Below are positions 19,871-29,441 of a DNA stretch of 64,000 bases, piece after piece. Under the pieces are notes generated by a model. That model did no database searches. It was not told the origin of the DNA and was given only the letters and a program-made list of their open reading frames with translations. Within the stretch, counting starts at the first letter, position 1, and each line of letters opens with the position of its first letter. Source of the DNA: Mesostigma viride (Eukaryota > Streptophyta > Mesostigmatophyceae > Mesostigmatales > Mesostigmataceae); contig RPFO01000104.1 of NCBI GenBank assembly GCA_009746045.1, positions 5,323,395-5,387,394 on the forward strand, written 5' to 3'. A program made the position numbers and the translations under genes.

Positions 19871-20040
19871 ACATAATCGTGGCTATCTGCTTCCTGGCTT
19901 TCGCTATCATGGTGATGGGACACCATGGGAAGCGCAAGTTCGCAGCCATAGTGCTAAGCGGCAGCACCCATGCCGGCAGCCTAGTGACCGACGAGACGTT
20001 CGACTGTGAGTGCGGCCGTCGAGTGCATGAAGCCCATTAG
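19798..20040 (+). CDS. Hypothetical small membrane-anchored ORF in the DNA transposon
   Basis: Eighty codons starting in the right arm of the palindrome. A hydrophobic helix (VLWLCWDIIVAICFLAFAIM) is followed by the basic GHHGKRK, so it could be a membrane anchor. A possible donor (ACTGTGAGTG) lies near 20005, so it may be the first exon of a longer gene. Family unknown. The first 25 codons are duplicated in inverted orientation at 19330-19256. Confidence 0.3.
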   Translation: MHIELSGLVADMAVETEGVLWLCWDIIVAICFLAFAIMVMGHHGKRKFAAIVLSGSTHAGSLVTDETFDCECGRRVHEAH

Positions 20041-20680
20041 AATATCACATCTCCAGGCATTGCGAAGCGCCTGGTTTTCGCCCGGGCGGAAGCAAGAGGA
20101 CAGGAAGGCGGCGATAAAGCAGCAGCTGCACCAGGGGGGGTACGACGCCATAACCACGATGTCGTCATCTACTCGTCACAAGTTCGTTCATGGCGCTGGT
20201 TTTCGGTTCGTTTTCGACGGGGGAGTCAAGGATATGAACATAGGGTTTGTGACCCCTTTTCACTTTCGCGTTTCACTTTCGAGGCGGCCTTCAGGCACTG
20301 CCTGAAAATTAGCAACCACGTTTGGAACTCTTCGGACCACCTGTGAAACTAATCACATTTGATGATGTGCTGGCGGGCCTGGGCATCGCATTTGAGCATT
20401 ACTTCGAGCAGGGCTCAACAAGCTCGATTCGCCAACTCAACCCGAAGAAGCCCTAAGCTGCGGTAAGACATATATTTGTGTGGATGGCTCTTGATATCAT
20501 GCTGAATTTCTAGACTTCTCTAGGTGGACAGTTCATGTGCAGCCATACAGGTCATCCATGTGTGTTTTAACCATGTTGCATGTGCCACAGATATCATGAG
20601 CAGTATTTACTAAGTGTGCTGGAGTCGTTGTTGCATGCTTGTTGTATTTCACAGTTCACGCCTGCATGAACGCATCGTTG
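20041..20680 (+). other. Possible exons of the transposon-borne gene
   Basis: After the acceptor ATCTCCAG (about 20056) a frame reads RKQEDRKAAIKQQLHQGGYD and on to GAGFRFVFDGGVKDMNIGF. A second stretch ending in TAA at about 20456 reads ELFGPPVKLITFDDVLAGLG then IAFEHYFEQGSTSSIRQL. Both look protein-like and could be one spliced or frameshifted protein. I recognise no family. Confidence 0.3.
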
Positions 20681-20829
20681 ATACTAATGATTATTCATAT
20701 TGCATGACTGTTCTGTTGGGGACGCCGCGCTTGATGTCACAACGTGGCTGAAAGGGTGTATCCACCGCGACTTTGGCCGGTGGGTGAAATCGATGGACGC
20801 ATTTCCGAAGAAGCCAGCCGCGGGCCACA

Positions 20830-21055
20830 CCCATGGCGCGGGCGGGGGCGCGGGCGGGGGGGGGGCGGGGGAGAAGGCGCGGGTGCGGGCGCGGGCGCCA
20901 CCCAAGGCGCGGGCGCGGGCGCGGGCCCGGGCGGGGGCGGGGGCGCAGGCGCCGGCGCGGGTGCGGGCGCGGGCGCCACCCAAGGCGCGCGCGCGGGCGC
21001 GGGCGGGGTGGGGGCGCAGGCGCCGGCGCGGGTGCGGGCGCGGGCGCCACCGCCG
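20830..21055 (+). repeat. GC-rich coding-type repeat (Gly-Ala / Arg-Ala)
   Basis: Three degenerate blocks of GCGGGCGCGGGCGCCACC separated by GGCGCGGGCGCGGG variants. One frame gives a long Gly/Ala-rich chain with ATQGA repeats, leading toward DLDDEPATEAKRERHRSSK. It is probably a low-complexity linker of a transposon-encoded protein, but all three frames are open here. Confidence 0.6.
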
Positions 21056-21131
21056 ACTTGGATGATGAGCCAGCAACCGAAGCCAAGAGGGAGAGGCACC
21101 GCTCTTCGAAGGTGTTCGATCTCGAAGTGTT

Positions 21132-21863
21132 TTGGGGCCGGATATGACCGTGTATGTCCGCTGGCGCCTAGCCGCATCGGAGACGTTGGTAAATGCACCG
21201 GTGAACAAGTGGCGGCCCACAGGGCCTAATGGCGAGGCTTGTGACGGGGTCACGCCCATTGGGTACACCCCGCAGGGAGATCCTGTCTATGGGTGCCTCC
21301 TCATAGAGCGTGGCCAGGCCCCCAAAGGAAGTCCTGGTCTAGTGCTGCTTTTTGAATGGGACGAGGGCGGTGCCAGGAGATGTACCTGCGCTAGCCTTCA
21401 CAGCCTTTTTCCCGACATCGTCGCCGCTGAGAAGCAGCAGTTGCTGGACGGATGGATTGAGCAGGTGCCAAAGTCCGTGGAGGATGTGCGTGCCAACAAC
21501 GAGAATCTGTTCAACATCATGGAGCAAAAGCCCAAAGAGAAGCGTGAACTGCAAGCGAACAAGGCGGTACCCTTACCGCTGCGATCTGCAGGCGACCAGT
21601 CGGTTGCGCGGGCAACACGAGCACTGAGGCTGCCCATAAAACAAGTCATCTCACACGTCGCTTGCCCTGCCCGCGAGATTCAAGCGCAGATCAACCGCGC
21701 ATGTGCGCCCGCTGCGCGAGGGAGCACATCAACGGCAACGCCTGCTTTGCGCACACTGATTTCCGGCAGGCACACCTTCAAGGTGAATGGAAGCCTCGTA
21801 CGACGCGGCGGCCTACTCGTTGTTAAGCGGCCAGCCGTCACCTGCGGGCAGGGAATGCCGTAA
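21132..21863 (+). CDS. Hypothetical protein in the DNA transposon
   Basis: The first ATG of the open frame is at 21132. About 240 residues of normal-looking composition: TPIGYTPQGDPVYGCLLIER, LVLLFEWDEGGARRCTCASL, a helix-rich stretch (FPDIVAAEKQQLLDGWIEQV), then a basic C-terminal part. No transposase, helicase or DNA-binding signature is recognised. It is followed after 9 nt by the next ORF, in a different frame from this one. The two could be exons of one gene or one frameshifted gene. Confidence 0.4.
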   Translation: MGPDMTVYVRWRLAASETLVNAPVNKWRPTGPNGEACDGVTPIGYTPQGDPVYGCLLIERGQAPKGSPGLVLLFEWDEGGARRCTCASLHSLFPDIVAAEKQQLLDGWIEQVPKSVEDVRANNENLFNIMEQKPKEKRELQANKAVPLPLRSAGDQSVARATRALRLPIKQVISHVACPAREIQAQINRACAPAARGSTSTATPALRTLISGRHTFKVNGSLVRRGGLLVVKRPAVTCGQGMP

Positions 21864-21872
21864 GCACCACAC

Positions 21873-22481
21873 ATGCTGGTGAAGGTCCTTGATCTGAAAG
21901 GCGATCGCACGGAGCGTGACAGCATTGTCGCCTCTCCTTACTACGCACCGTCGTGGACGGGCCAGTTTTCTAGAGTGACATTAGGTGGCGGCAGCGCAGG
22001 GATGACGGTCCCCATTTCTGATGTACACCTGCAGCACTGGACAGTGGGCGGTACGGCAGAGGTGCACCAGCCTGAGCTGATCGGTACCGGCAAACTGTCA
22101 GCTGCCACGGTGGCGGCGTTGAAAGAGCACCCGCAGATTGACTTTGAGCATTACAAGACTGCCACCGCCGCCAGGGCAGCAGCAAAGGATGACTGCAATG
22201 CCTACTTTGCCGAGCATGGAGCACGTGCGCTTATCGGGATGCGCCTGTGTGCCATGTTTCCGGGGACAGCGAGGAAGAGGGAGCGCTTCCATGGCTGGGT
22301 CACTAAGGTTCAGGAAAGGGGAGGTCACCTGCTCATCAAGGCGATGTGGGCTGATGGGCAGGACTATCATGCCCTGGCGGAGGTGACGCAGTTCGTGTGC
22401 GGCTGCCCACACCCAGTCGAGGCATTTGGCCGCGCTCGCTTCTTTCCACAGGAGCTAGGCTGGCACCGTGAACGCAGGTGA
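21873..22481 (+). CDS. Hypothetical protein with a possible SH3/Tudor-like C-terminal segment
   Basis: 202 codons starting MLVKVLDLKGDRTERDSIVA. The C-terminal part RFHGWVTKVQERGGHLLIKA then MWADGQDYHALAEVTQF follows the strand pattern of small beta-barrel domains (F-x-G-x-V ... V-x-W-x-DG-x-x). After the stop, 22483-22690 encodes in a different frame an Asp/Glu-rich tail (HIDDAVPAVHSDSEGGEEEE), which may be the real C terminus if a short intron is removed. The family is unknown. Confidence 0.4.
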   Translation: MLVKVLDLKGDRTERDSIVASPYYAPSWTGQFSRVTLGGGSAGMTVPISDVHLQHWTVGGTAEVHQPELIGTGKLSAATVAALKEHPQIDFEHYKTATAARAAAKDDCNAYFAEHGARALIGMRLCAMFPGTARKRERFHGWVTKVQERGGHLLIKAMWADGQDYHALAEVTQFVCGCPHPVEAFGRARFFPQELGWHRERR

Positions 22482-22534
22482 TGGCACCCACATAGACGAT
22501 GCCGTCCCTGCTGTGCACAGTGACAGTGAAGGCG

Positions 22535-22685
22535 GGGAGGAGGAGGAAGAGGGAGAGGAAGAGGGGGAGGAAGAGGGGGAGGAGGAGGGGGAGGAGGGGG
22601 AGAGGGGGAGGGAGAGGGGAAGGGAGAATGGGAGGGGGAGGGGGAGGAGGAAGAGGGAGAGGGAGACGGAGAGGAGGATGCGGAA
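22535..22685 (+). repeat. Purine-rich (GGGAGGA)n repeat
   Basis: An almost pure G/A strand made of GGGGGAGGAAGA-like units. It encodes Glu/Gly repeats in one frame. The complementary strand is C/T-rich and gives Pro/Ser open frames that are shadows. Confidence 0.9.
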
Positions 22686-22699
22686 TGGGAGCCGGGGAT

Positions 22700-23120
22700 G
22701 ACTGGTAGATGAGACGGTGCCATCTACCGGCGCATGGAATGAAGTGGTACACAAGTTTACTCATGGTTATCGGCAAGTAGAGCATGCTCGCCTGGCCTAG
22801 TTGCATCAATGAGTTGAGTTTGGAGAGACTGCACTTTGCTTGGATGAAGAATGTGTTAGCATGGCCAAACTTTTATGGCTTGTAGCCAAATCCTCTTGGG
22901 GTATGCAGTGTACTAGCGGTGTGCAATTGCGAGGATTCCTGTCTTGTAGCGATGTGGCCTCTCACCCTGCAGCCTGGTAGATGTGTTGGCATGCAGCCAC
23001 CCATCATGGGTCATCCGATCTGGTGTGATTTGCATTTGCACACCTTGTATTAAGGCCATGATTTAATATTGTCTTGTTATTTTTAATGTGTATATGCGAA
23101 AAGAGGCATAATCTGCTCAT
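22700..23120 (+). other. Non-coding right part of the DNA transposon
   Basis: AT-richer sequence between the acidic ORF and the subterminal repeat. No feature seen. Confidence 0.45.
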
Positions 23121-23127
23121 ATATAGT

Positions 23128-23900
23128 GCTAGCAAATGTCACTACCTTTACCTATGCCTGACCTTACAAGTTGAGGATGGTCTAATGTAGTGACAAACAG
23201 GTTATTTACAACAATTCACAGTTTTCTGACATAGTTTCAGGCAACTATACTTACCAAAATGCTTGAAAAAGGCAAAAATTGCACCATTATGCTAGCAAAC
23301 GTCACTATTTTGAGATCAAACTGGGCCCAAACTTGGCCCATGGTCTAATCTAGTGGTGTTTAGGTTGCTTCCAACATTTCATAGCTTTCTGACATAGTTT
23401 GATATTGTGTAGTAGCTTACACTGAGCAAAATGCTTGAAAATGGCAAAAAATGCACCATTTATGCTAGCAAACGTCACTATTTTGACATCAAGCTGAGCC
23501 CAAACTTTGTGCATGGTCTATTCTAGTTGTAATTAGGTTGCTTCCAATATTTCATAGCTTTATGACGTAGTTTGATATTGTTTAGTAGCTTACACTGAGC
23601 AAAATGCTTGAAAATGGCAAAAAATGCAGTATTTATGCTAGCAAATGTCACTATTTTGAGTTCAGATTGACCCCAAACTTTGTGCATGGTCTATTCTAGT
23701 GGTAATTAGGTTGCTTGCAAATATCCATGATGGTTTGACGTGATTTAGTACTGTTTCCTATTTATTACTATTTAATTTAATTTAAAATGACAAAAATGTA
23801 CCTGTATTGCTAGCAAATGTCACCAAGATGACGTCCGATCGATACCAAACTTTGTACGAGGTCTATTTTGGTTGCAAACATCATGCATGACAATTTTCAG
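23128..23900 (+). repeat. Subterminal tandem repeat, 163-173 bp units
   Basis: Five units start with GCTAGCAAAYGTCAC at 23128, 23291, 23464, 23637 and 23809. Internal landmarks repeat as well: CATGGTCTAxTCTAGT, AGGTTGCTT, CATAGCTTTCTGACATAG and AAAATGCTTGAAAA. The array ends about 70 bp from the right TIR. Subterminal repeats like this often bind transposase, but that is inference. Confidence 0.9.
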
Positions 23901-23969
23901 CATAAAAAGACAAACTTCGGTACGAAGTACATTTTGCGTGCTGGAGTACATCCTTAATGGCTGGTAGGG

Positions 23970-24233
23970 TCGGTGTTCAGGCGGGTGGGTGGTCAGCCCA
24001 AGCAGGGCGACGCATCTGACAACGGGGGCGGTGGCCAGGGCAAGTCAAAGATCCAATGCTACCTGTGCAAGGGGTGGGGGCACATCAAGAAGGAGTGTCC
24101 CAGCTTCAAGAAGACCCAGGGCCAGGGCAGCAACAAGAATAATAACAACAAAAACAACAACAAGAACAAGTCCCAGGCAGGCCAGCCTTCGATATCAAAG
24201 GGCAGTCAACAAGAAGACAGCAAGGAGCAGTGA
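23970..24233 (+). pseudogene. Family A gag, 3' part with zinc knuckle (A1 copy)
   Basis: Continues the interrupted gag frame with SVFRRVGGQPKQG. It contains a CX2CX4HX4C zinc knuckle (CYLCKGWGHIKKEC) of nucleocapsid type and a Lys/Asn-rich tail. The frame ends at UGA 24231-24233 followed by CUG. The same UGA is present in A2 and A3, and pol follows in the same frame. A 6-nt GATATC insertion at about 24191 is specific to this copy. Confidence 0.8.
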
Positions 24234-27200
24234 CTGTCTGAGGCAACCCCTACACACCTTAATTCACCCAAGGGGGAGGCCACTGAGGTGCTCCAATGCA
24301 GATTTTATATCTGGGCAACAAGAGGGTGATCTCCAGGTTCAGGATGGCCCCAGGTCACCTGGAGAGGTACAGGTTCCTATGAAGACGTCCTTGACAGCTG
24401 GTGCAGCTGTAAGAATGTCTGACCCCATGCATCCTCGTGCTGATCGAGCACGAGGGTGGACCTCTCATTTTGAGAGAAACCAATGTACAACCACAGAGGG
24501 GTGTGAAGGCTTCTGGTGGTATGCATGTGGTCCCTGCTGGCGGTCCAGGTGTTGGGCATGAGCAGGGTGACTCAGGCTCTGAGTCAGAACAGGATGGAAG
24601 TCAGCATGGTGCAATGCTGGACAACCTGACAGCACAGTCCTGACTGTGCCAGGGACTGCTTCCTCCGTGTACCAGGAGTTGGGTGCCCGAATCCACAACA
24701 TGTTTGGGCATGCCACTTCTCTGTCAAACAACTTTGCCTTCCGTATGGGCAGGGCACCCCTTCTCAAGGCGTGCCAGCAAGCTGCCTCACGGTGTAAGTG
24801 CCAGTTGTCCTCCAACAAGCCCAGGAAATCACATGCCAAAGCTCTACCTCAGAGCATTGGTGATCTGCAGTGTGATATCCAACACATCAGGGGCATGCAA
24901 CTGTTGGTGTGCGTGGACAGGTACACAAAGTACAAGGTGCTAGAGCATTTACCTTCTATGAAGAACAGGTACTTGCTGGCTGCCCTGCAGAATGTAAGAG
25001 CCAAGTTTCCTACCACAAGGATCCAGGTGGACATGCAGTTTCAGCATCTCAAGGGTGATCCCACCCTTCCTGAGTTGCTGGTTACACCTAGGGAGGCTCA
25101 TGGGCAGCAGGGTGCTATTGAGAGGGCAATCCAGGAGGTCAAGAAATTGATCATCTCTGAAGACTGGGTACCCTTGTCTGCACCTGCACTTGTCAGGAGT
25201 GCATGGTTGAGGAACGTGGAGCAGCAGCTGAACAGCAGGGTCAATTTCTACTATGATGGAGTTGCTGTCAGCCCAATGGGTCTATATCATGGCCTGTGCC
25301 CACCACATGTGCTGGAGGGCTGGAAACATGCTGCACATGTCACCTTTGCCAAGCTGAGGGAGAAGGACCGGGGTTGGAAGATGCTGGAGCCACAAGTGGG
25401 TCAGAAGGTCCTAGCTTGGAAGGAACCTAGCCTTATGGCAAACGTGGTAGCTGGAGTCCTGGGGTGGTTACCCAGGTTGATGAAGCTAGCCACGCATGCT
25501 TGGTCAGCATGGAGGACGAACCAAAGCATGTACACCGGCTGAGTTGGTCATATGTCAAGCCTAACCTGATGAATGAGGGCAGTCAGGCACAAGGCTCACA
25601 GGATCTGCAGGATTTTCAGGTCCCAGGTGACATCACTGACGCAACGACCACATCTGTTGCAGGGGAATCTGTCAGCCCTGGCCAGGTTGCAGAGGTACTT
25701 GTTGAACAGGCTGCAAGGTCAACAGCTGGGGAGTCAACTGTCAAGCCCAAGGCTCTAACCAAGCCCAGGGGGACAAGTTTGGCTGGATTGATTGGGGCTC
25801 TGCAAAGGGCCAAGAAGCAGCCCAAGGTAGCCAAGCTCAGGTGGCATGGCAATCTGGGGCTGGACACTGCCTTAGAGGTAGACACTAATTCTCAGGTTTC
25901 CATCATTGGGACCAGAGCTGCAGCAGGGTACAGCATGTCTGAACCCAGCTATCAGTTTGTGTCTGACTTCAGTGGCGGGGTACACGTGAAGGTACTGGGT
26001 GAGGTATCATTCCTATCCTTGGACAGGACACTGCTTTTTGTGTCTTGGAGGGCTATCAGGACCTGCTCTTCTGGGGCAGAATTTCCTATGCCAGGATGGG
26101 GTAGTGATCACGTCCTCTCTCCTGACTAAGGAAGGGGCTGGTCAGGTCCCACTGATTAATTTCAGGACCACTCACCTATCACGTGCAGTAACCAGGTCGG
26201 TTAAGCGTGTGCAAGTGTGCCAGGGGCAGGAGCCCTTGGTTGATGACCTCATACTGCCAGCTGCTAGTCATCCAAGCAGTTTGGGCATTGGTCCTCACTC
26301 ACTTGCTGGACACAGCCCTATCAACTACCAAGGCCTGGTGAAGCTCATGTCCTCTCCCATTATGTGTCCCCAGGTCACACTGGGTCTGATTAAATCTGGG
26401 GAGGACTGGATCTCCAAGAAATGCGTGGAACCTGTCAATGACCTGCCTCCTGCACGACGTCTACTCAAGCTCAAGTTTGTCATCAAGATGAAGGAGGTGG
26501 ACGGGGTCAAGGTACCACATGTCAGGCCAGTGCTGAATGAGTTCAAGGGTACTGGTGAGTGCACTGCTGAGGAGTTGTATACCCCTGGCATGTGCATGAC
26601 ACTTGGAGGCTGCTGCTGTGTGTATTTCTAGGCCTTCTCAACAAGGGCTTGGACTATGGCTCAGTGGTGGTAGACTTCAAGAGGGCATTTCTGGAGGGGA
26701 TGCAGATGTGGCACAGGAAAAGTGGGAGGGCAAGACGCCTTTCTATGTTAGGGTGCCTGCTGTATGGAAAAGGGACATCCACACGGAGTTCCTTAAAATC
26801 CTCAAGGGCCTGGAGGGCCTGAGGTCAAGTCCAATAATCTGGAGGGAGACTCTCAACCGTTTCCTGAAGGAGCATTGCAACTTGAAGGTCTCTCCTGTAG
26901 ACCCCTGTCTGTTTCTGGGGCAATGGGAAGGCCTACCAGTGTATGCTTCGCTGCACGGGGATGACCTACATCTGATAGCTCCCACGTCGTGGCTTAAGGA
27001 GCTGATCTCCATCATTAAGTCCAAGTTTCCTCTGGGTAGGGAGCAATGGCAGGTGGAGAATGAGCCTCTGCTGTTTGTGGGCATGGAGGCCACACTGGTG
27101 AAGAAGGGGGGGAGTGGCGTATGCTGCTGGTGGGGGGCAATGATTATCAAGAGACCCTCATTAGCAAGCTTCCTCCAGTCATCACACAGGCACTGTGTCC

Positions 27201-27864
27201 CATGGTGAGGGGCATGGTTGCTTGGGTGGCAGGCATTTCCAGGCCAGACCTTATGGTCATAGCCAGGTTGCCTGATGACATGCTGGTGGAGCTAGGGTCT
27301 GCCAAGGTGGCTGATCAGGTCAGGGCTTCATCTGGCATTCTGTTGTCTGCAGTGGATTTATCACAACCCATTTGCATGGAGCTGTATGTGGATAGCTCAA
27401 TGGACAGCAGGCAGGTCTCCAAGGTCAGGGGCAGGGCTGCAGGGCTCTTTGTGCTCAGACAGGAAGGCCTGGGGAGTTTGGTGAGCTGGTTTAGTCGCCT
27501 GCACAAACGGGTGGCTGTCAGCAGTGATGTGGCAGAATGCAGGGCTATTTGTGAAGGCATTCACACAAGCCTTTATCTGAAGGAGTTGCTTCATCAGATG
27601 ACTTCTAACACTCCTTGGCCACTTCAGGTTACCACTCTTCTAAAAACAGACTCCATGGGGATGGTGCAGTTTGTGCACAGGCAGATGGCCAGAAGTAGGG
27701 ACTTGGATTATCTCCTTCTTAAGGAATTGTCCTCCTTGGCCAATATTGAGCATATCCCTGGGGTTGACAATCCTGCTGATGCTTTGACCAAGCTAGTGCA
27801 GAAGGCAGCAGTGCAATACAAGGTTCTTCAGTCTCTGATGGACCCATCTCAGCAAGCTGTCTAA
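24234..27864 (+). pseudogene. Family A pol (A1 copy), IN-PR-RT-RH with frameshifts
   Basis: Compared with the intact pol of A3, this copy has several frame-breaking indels: CTGA insertion near 24280, CA insertion near 24611, a base lost near 25434 and near 26032, a loss at 26594, and others near 26700 and 27110. Integrase spans about 24700-25560, the retropepsin-like part about 25850-26130, RT about 26460-27090 with the HGDD box, and RNase H about 27350-27800. The stop is at 27862-27864. Confidence 0.85.
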
Positions 27865-28814
27865 GCTGGTGCATGGTTATAGGGCATTGGAGAGCAGATT
27901 GTGTGGTAGTGTCAGCATTGTGACTGGCATAATACCTGTATTTTAGTCTGTACTAAGGCTCATGGACCATGGTACACTCACTCTGATTTTAATCAGGATA
28001 CAGCCAGGTTTTGGCTGGGGTTCATGCTGTTGACTACACAAGGTTGACAGGTCCATTACAGACCATGTATTCTATTTTAAAAGAAATGTATATTTGTACA
28101 TACTTCTCACAATGGTCTGGGAACCTTTATACTGGGGTTTATAGGGCGGGGTTCGATTCCCTGGTATTATGTTTCTACAAGCTGGCCTGTTCAGGTGTTT
28201 GCCTGTTCAGACTTCCCTAGTTCCCCAGGGCAGGATTTAATTGTTGCCTATGTGTTTCATTTTGTCATTTGTTTGCTGTGGCAGTTTACCATCTGGCAAG
28301 TAGACGGGCGCCGTAAGACGGGCGCCAATAGACCCCTGTTGAGAGAATGACAGGCAAACTATTGTAATACGCCTTACTTTGTCAAGTGGTATTTTAATTG
28401 TCATGGATTTATTGTACTTATATTGAATATGTACTGGGTTTTATGGGATTAGTATCTGGGATTAATGTAACTCACCGCCAGAAGGTCATTGTACTGGAGG
28501 CTCTACCGAGGTGATGGGATTAATTCCTGGAGAAGACCTCATAGAATTAACCTGTATGTATTTAATTTTGTGTGTTTCTAATATCTGGCGGTACTCTGTA
28601 ATGCCACTTCCATAGGTTTTTATCCATTTCTCATGGAATGGTTTTCCCTGTGGCAGATCTGTTTCTTTTCCAGTTCCTTAAAAGAAAAGGCTGGGGGAAT
28701 GGCATTGGCCATTAAAGACATCTGTTCAAGCTTCAAGCTGGAGTGAAGGACATTTCAAGCTACTTCAAGGGTCCCTGGCAGGGGATGTGATCCCTAAAGA
28801 AAAGAAGGGATTGG
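27865..28814 (+). other. A1 3' untranslated region and polypurine tract
   Basis: About 930 bp without an ORF. It is conserved in A2 (57945-58896) and A3 (41450-42398). It contains CAAGTAGACGGGCGCC followed by a near repeat (GACGGGCGCCAATAG) and a GGGGTTCGATTCCCTGG string. The purine-rich AAAGAAAAGAAGGGATTGG at 28796-28814 directly precedes the right LTR and is the likely plus-strand primer. Confidence 0.7.
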
Positions 28815-29436
28815 AGTTAACGTAAAGGATTTACGTTAGATGGATAGAGATTGTTACGCTCTTTCCAACGGCACCTTGAACGCCTCATTTGGTTAAGGAA
28901 CGTAAAAGTTATGACGTTTCCTAGGCTGTGCCGACAGTACCCGGCGCGCCACTGTGGGCGCGTACGGACACAGGATGTACAAGTGTCACTTTGATAGTCC
29001 GCAGGACGTTGACAGGACTTGTACAGGACTTGATGGTCAATTGATAGGTAGGCGCGCTGTAGCGCGCCAGGACCTATGAAACAATTGATGCTGAGCAGCG
29101 TACGGATAGGTCCACAGGACTAGCCGTATGGACAATTGATAGATCTGCGCGCCAAAGGCGTGCCAGAGTCTGTGTAATCAATTGATTGACAGTTCAGCTG
29201 TGACAGTGCAGCTGAATACTTGGACGCGTCCCTAGCAAGCTATAATATGTGTGACTTGGTAGCACCGGGACGCTAGTTCTTGCGTGCACGTTCTCTTGGC
29301 ACTGCGACCCTGTCTGTCGCCTGTGCTGCGTGCAGTCTTGGAAGTGACGTGACTTACGTCTGTGTTCCTTATTCATTATAAAGGCAACATTTCCTGCAAG
29401 AACCATGGCGGAATTCTGCACAACCCTCTCACAACT
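28815..29436 (+). repeat. A1 right LTR
   Basis: 622 bp. It has a perfect 9-bp inverted repeat TAACGTAAA/TTTACGTTA three bases from the left edge and ends CTCACAACT. By eye it differs from the left LTR by a handful of substitutions and small indels: ATG versus none after CAATTG, an extra CTAG in the left copy, ATA in the right copy. This copy is therefore older than A3 and B. Confidence 0.9.
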
Positions 29437-29441
29437 GCTAC

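Larger units (their letters stand above)
15531..23969. mobile_element. 8.4-kb DNA transposon with 32-bp TIRs and TCG target duplication
   Basis: The left end CCCTGCCAGCCGTTAAG and the inverted right end CCCTACCAGCCATTAAG match at 29 of 32 positions. TCG at 15528-15530 is repeated at 23970-23972. Removing the element exactly restores the family A gag sequence seen in A2 and A3. Inside are C-rich hexamer arrays, a 613-bp palindrome, Gly/Ala-rich and acidic ORFs, and a five-unit subterminal tandem repeat. No RNase H-like DDE transposase motif was recognised. A 3-bp duplication fits CACTA-type or PIF/Harbinger-type elements, but the CCCTRCC end matches neither classic end. It may be non-autonomous, or a new group. 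Confidence 0.75.
13089..29436 (+). mobile_element. LTR retrotransposon, family A copy A1 (split by a DNA transposon)
   Basis: Left LTR 13089-13713, right LTR 28815-29436, flanked by the 5-bp duplication GCTAC at 13084-13088 and 29437-29441. LTR ends are AGTTAACG and CTCACAACT rather than TG and CA. Internally it carries an extra 5' ORF, gag, a UGA, then pol in the order IN-PR-RT-RH. Subtracting the 8439-bp insertion at 15531-23969 leaves about 7.9 kb, the same size as copy A3. The LTRs differ by a few small indels and substitutions, and all three genes carry frameshifts, so this copy is dead. Confidence 0.9.

Noticed and set aside
28140-28165. tRNA-like T arm in the family A 3' region
   Set aside because: Only three stem pairs form around TTCGATT, and no A box lies at a suitable distance.
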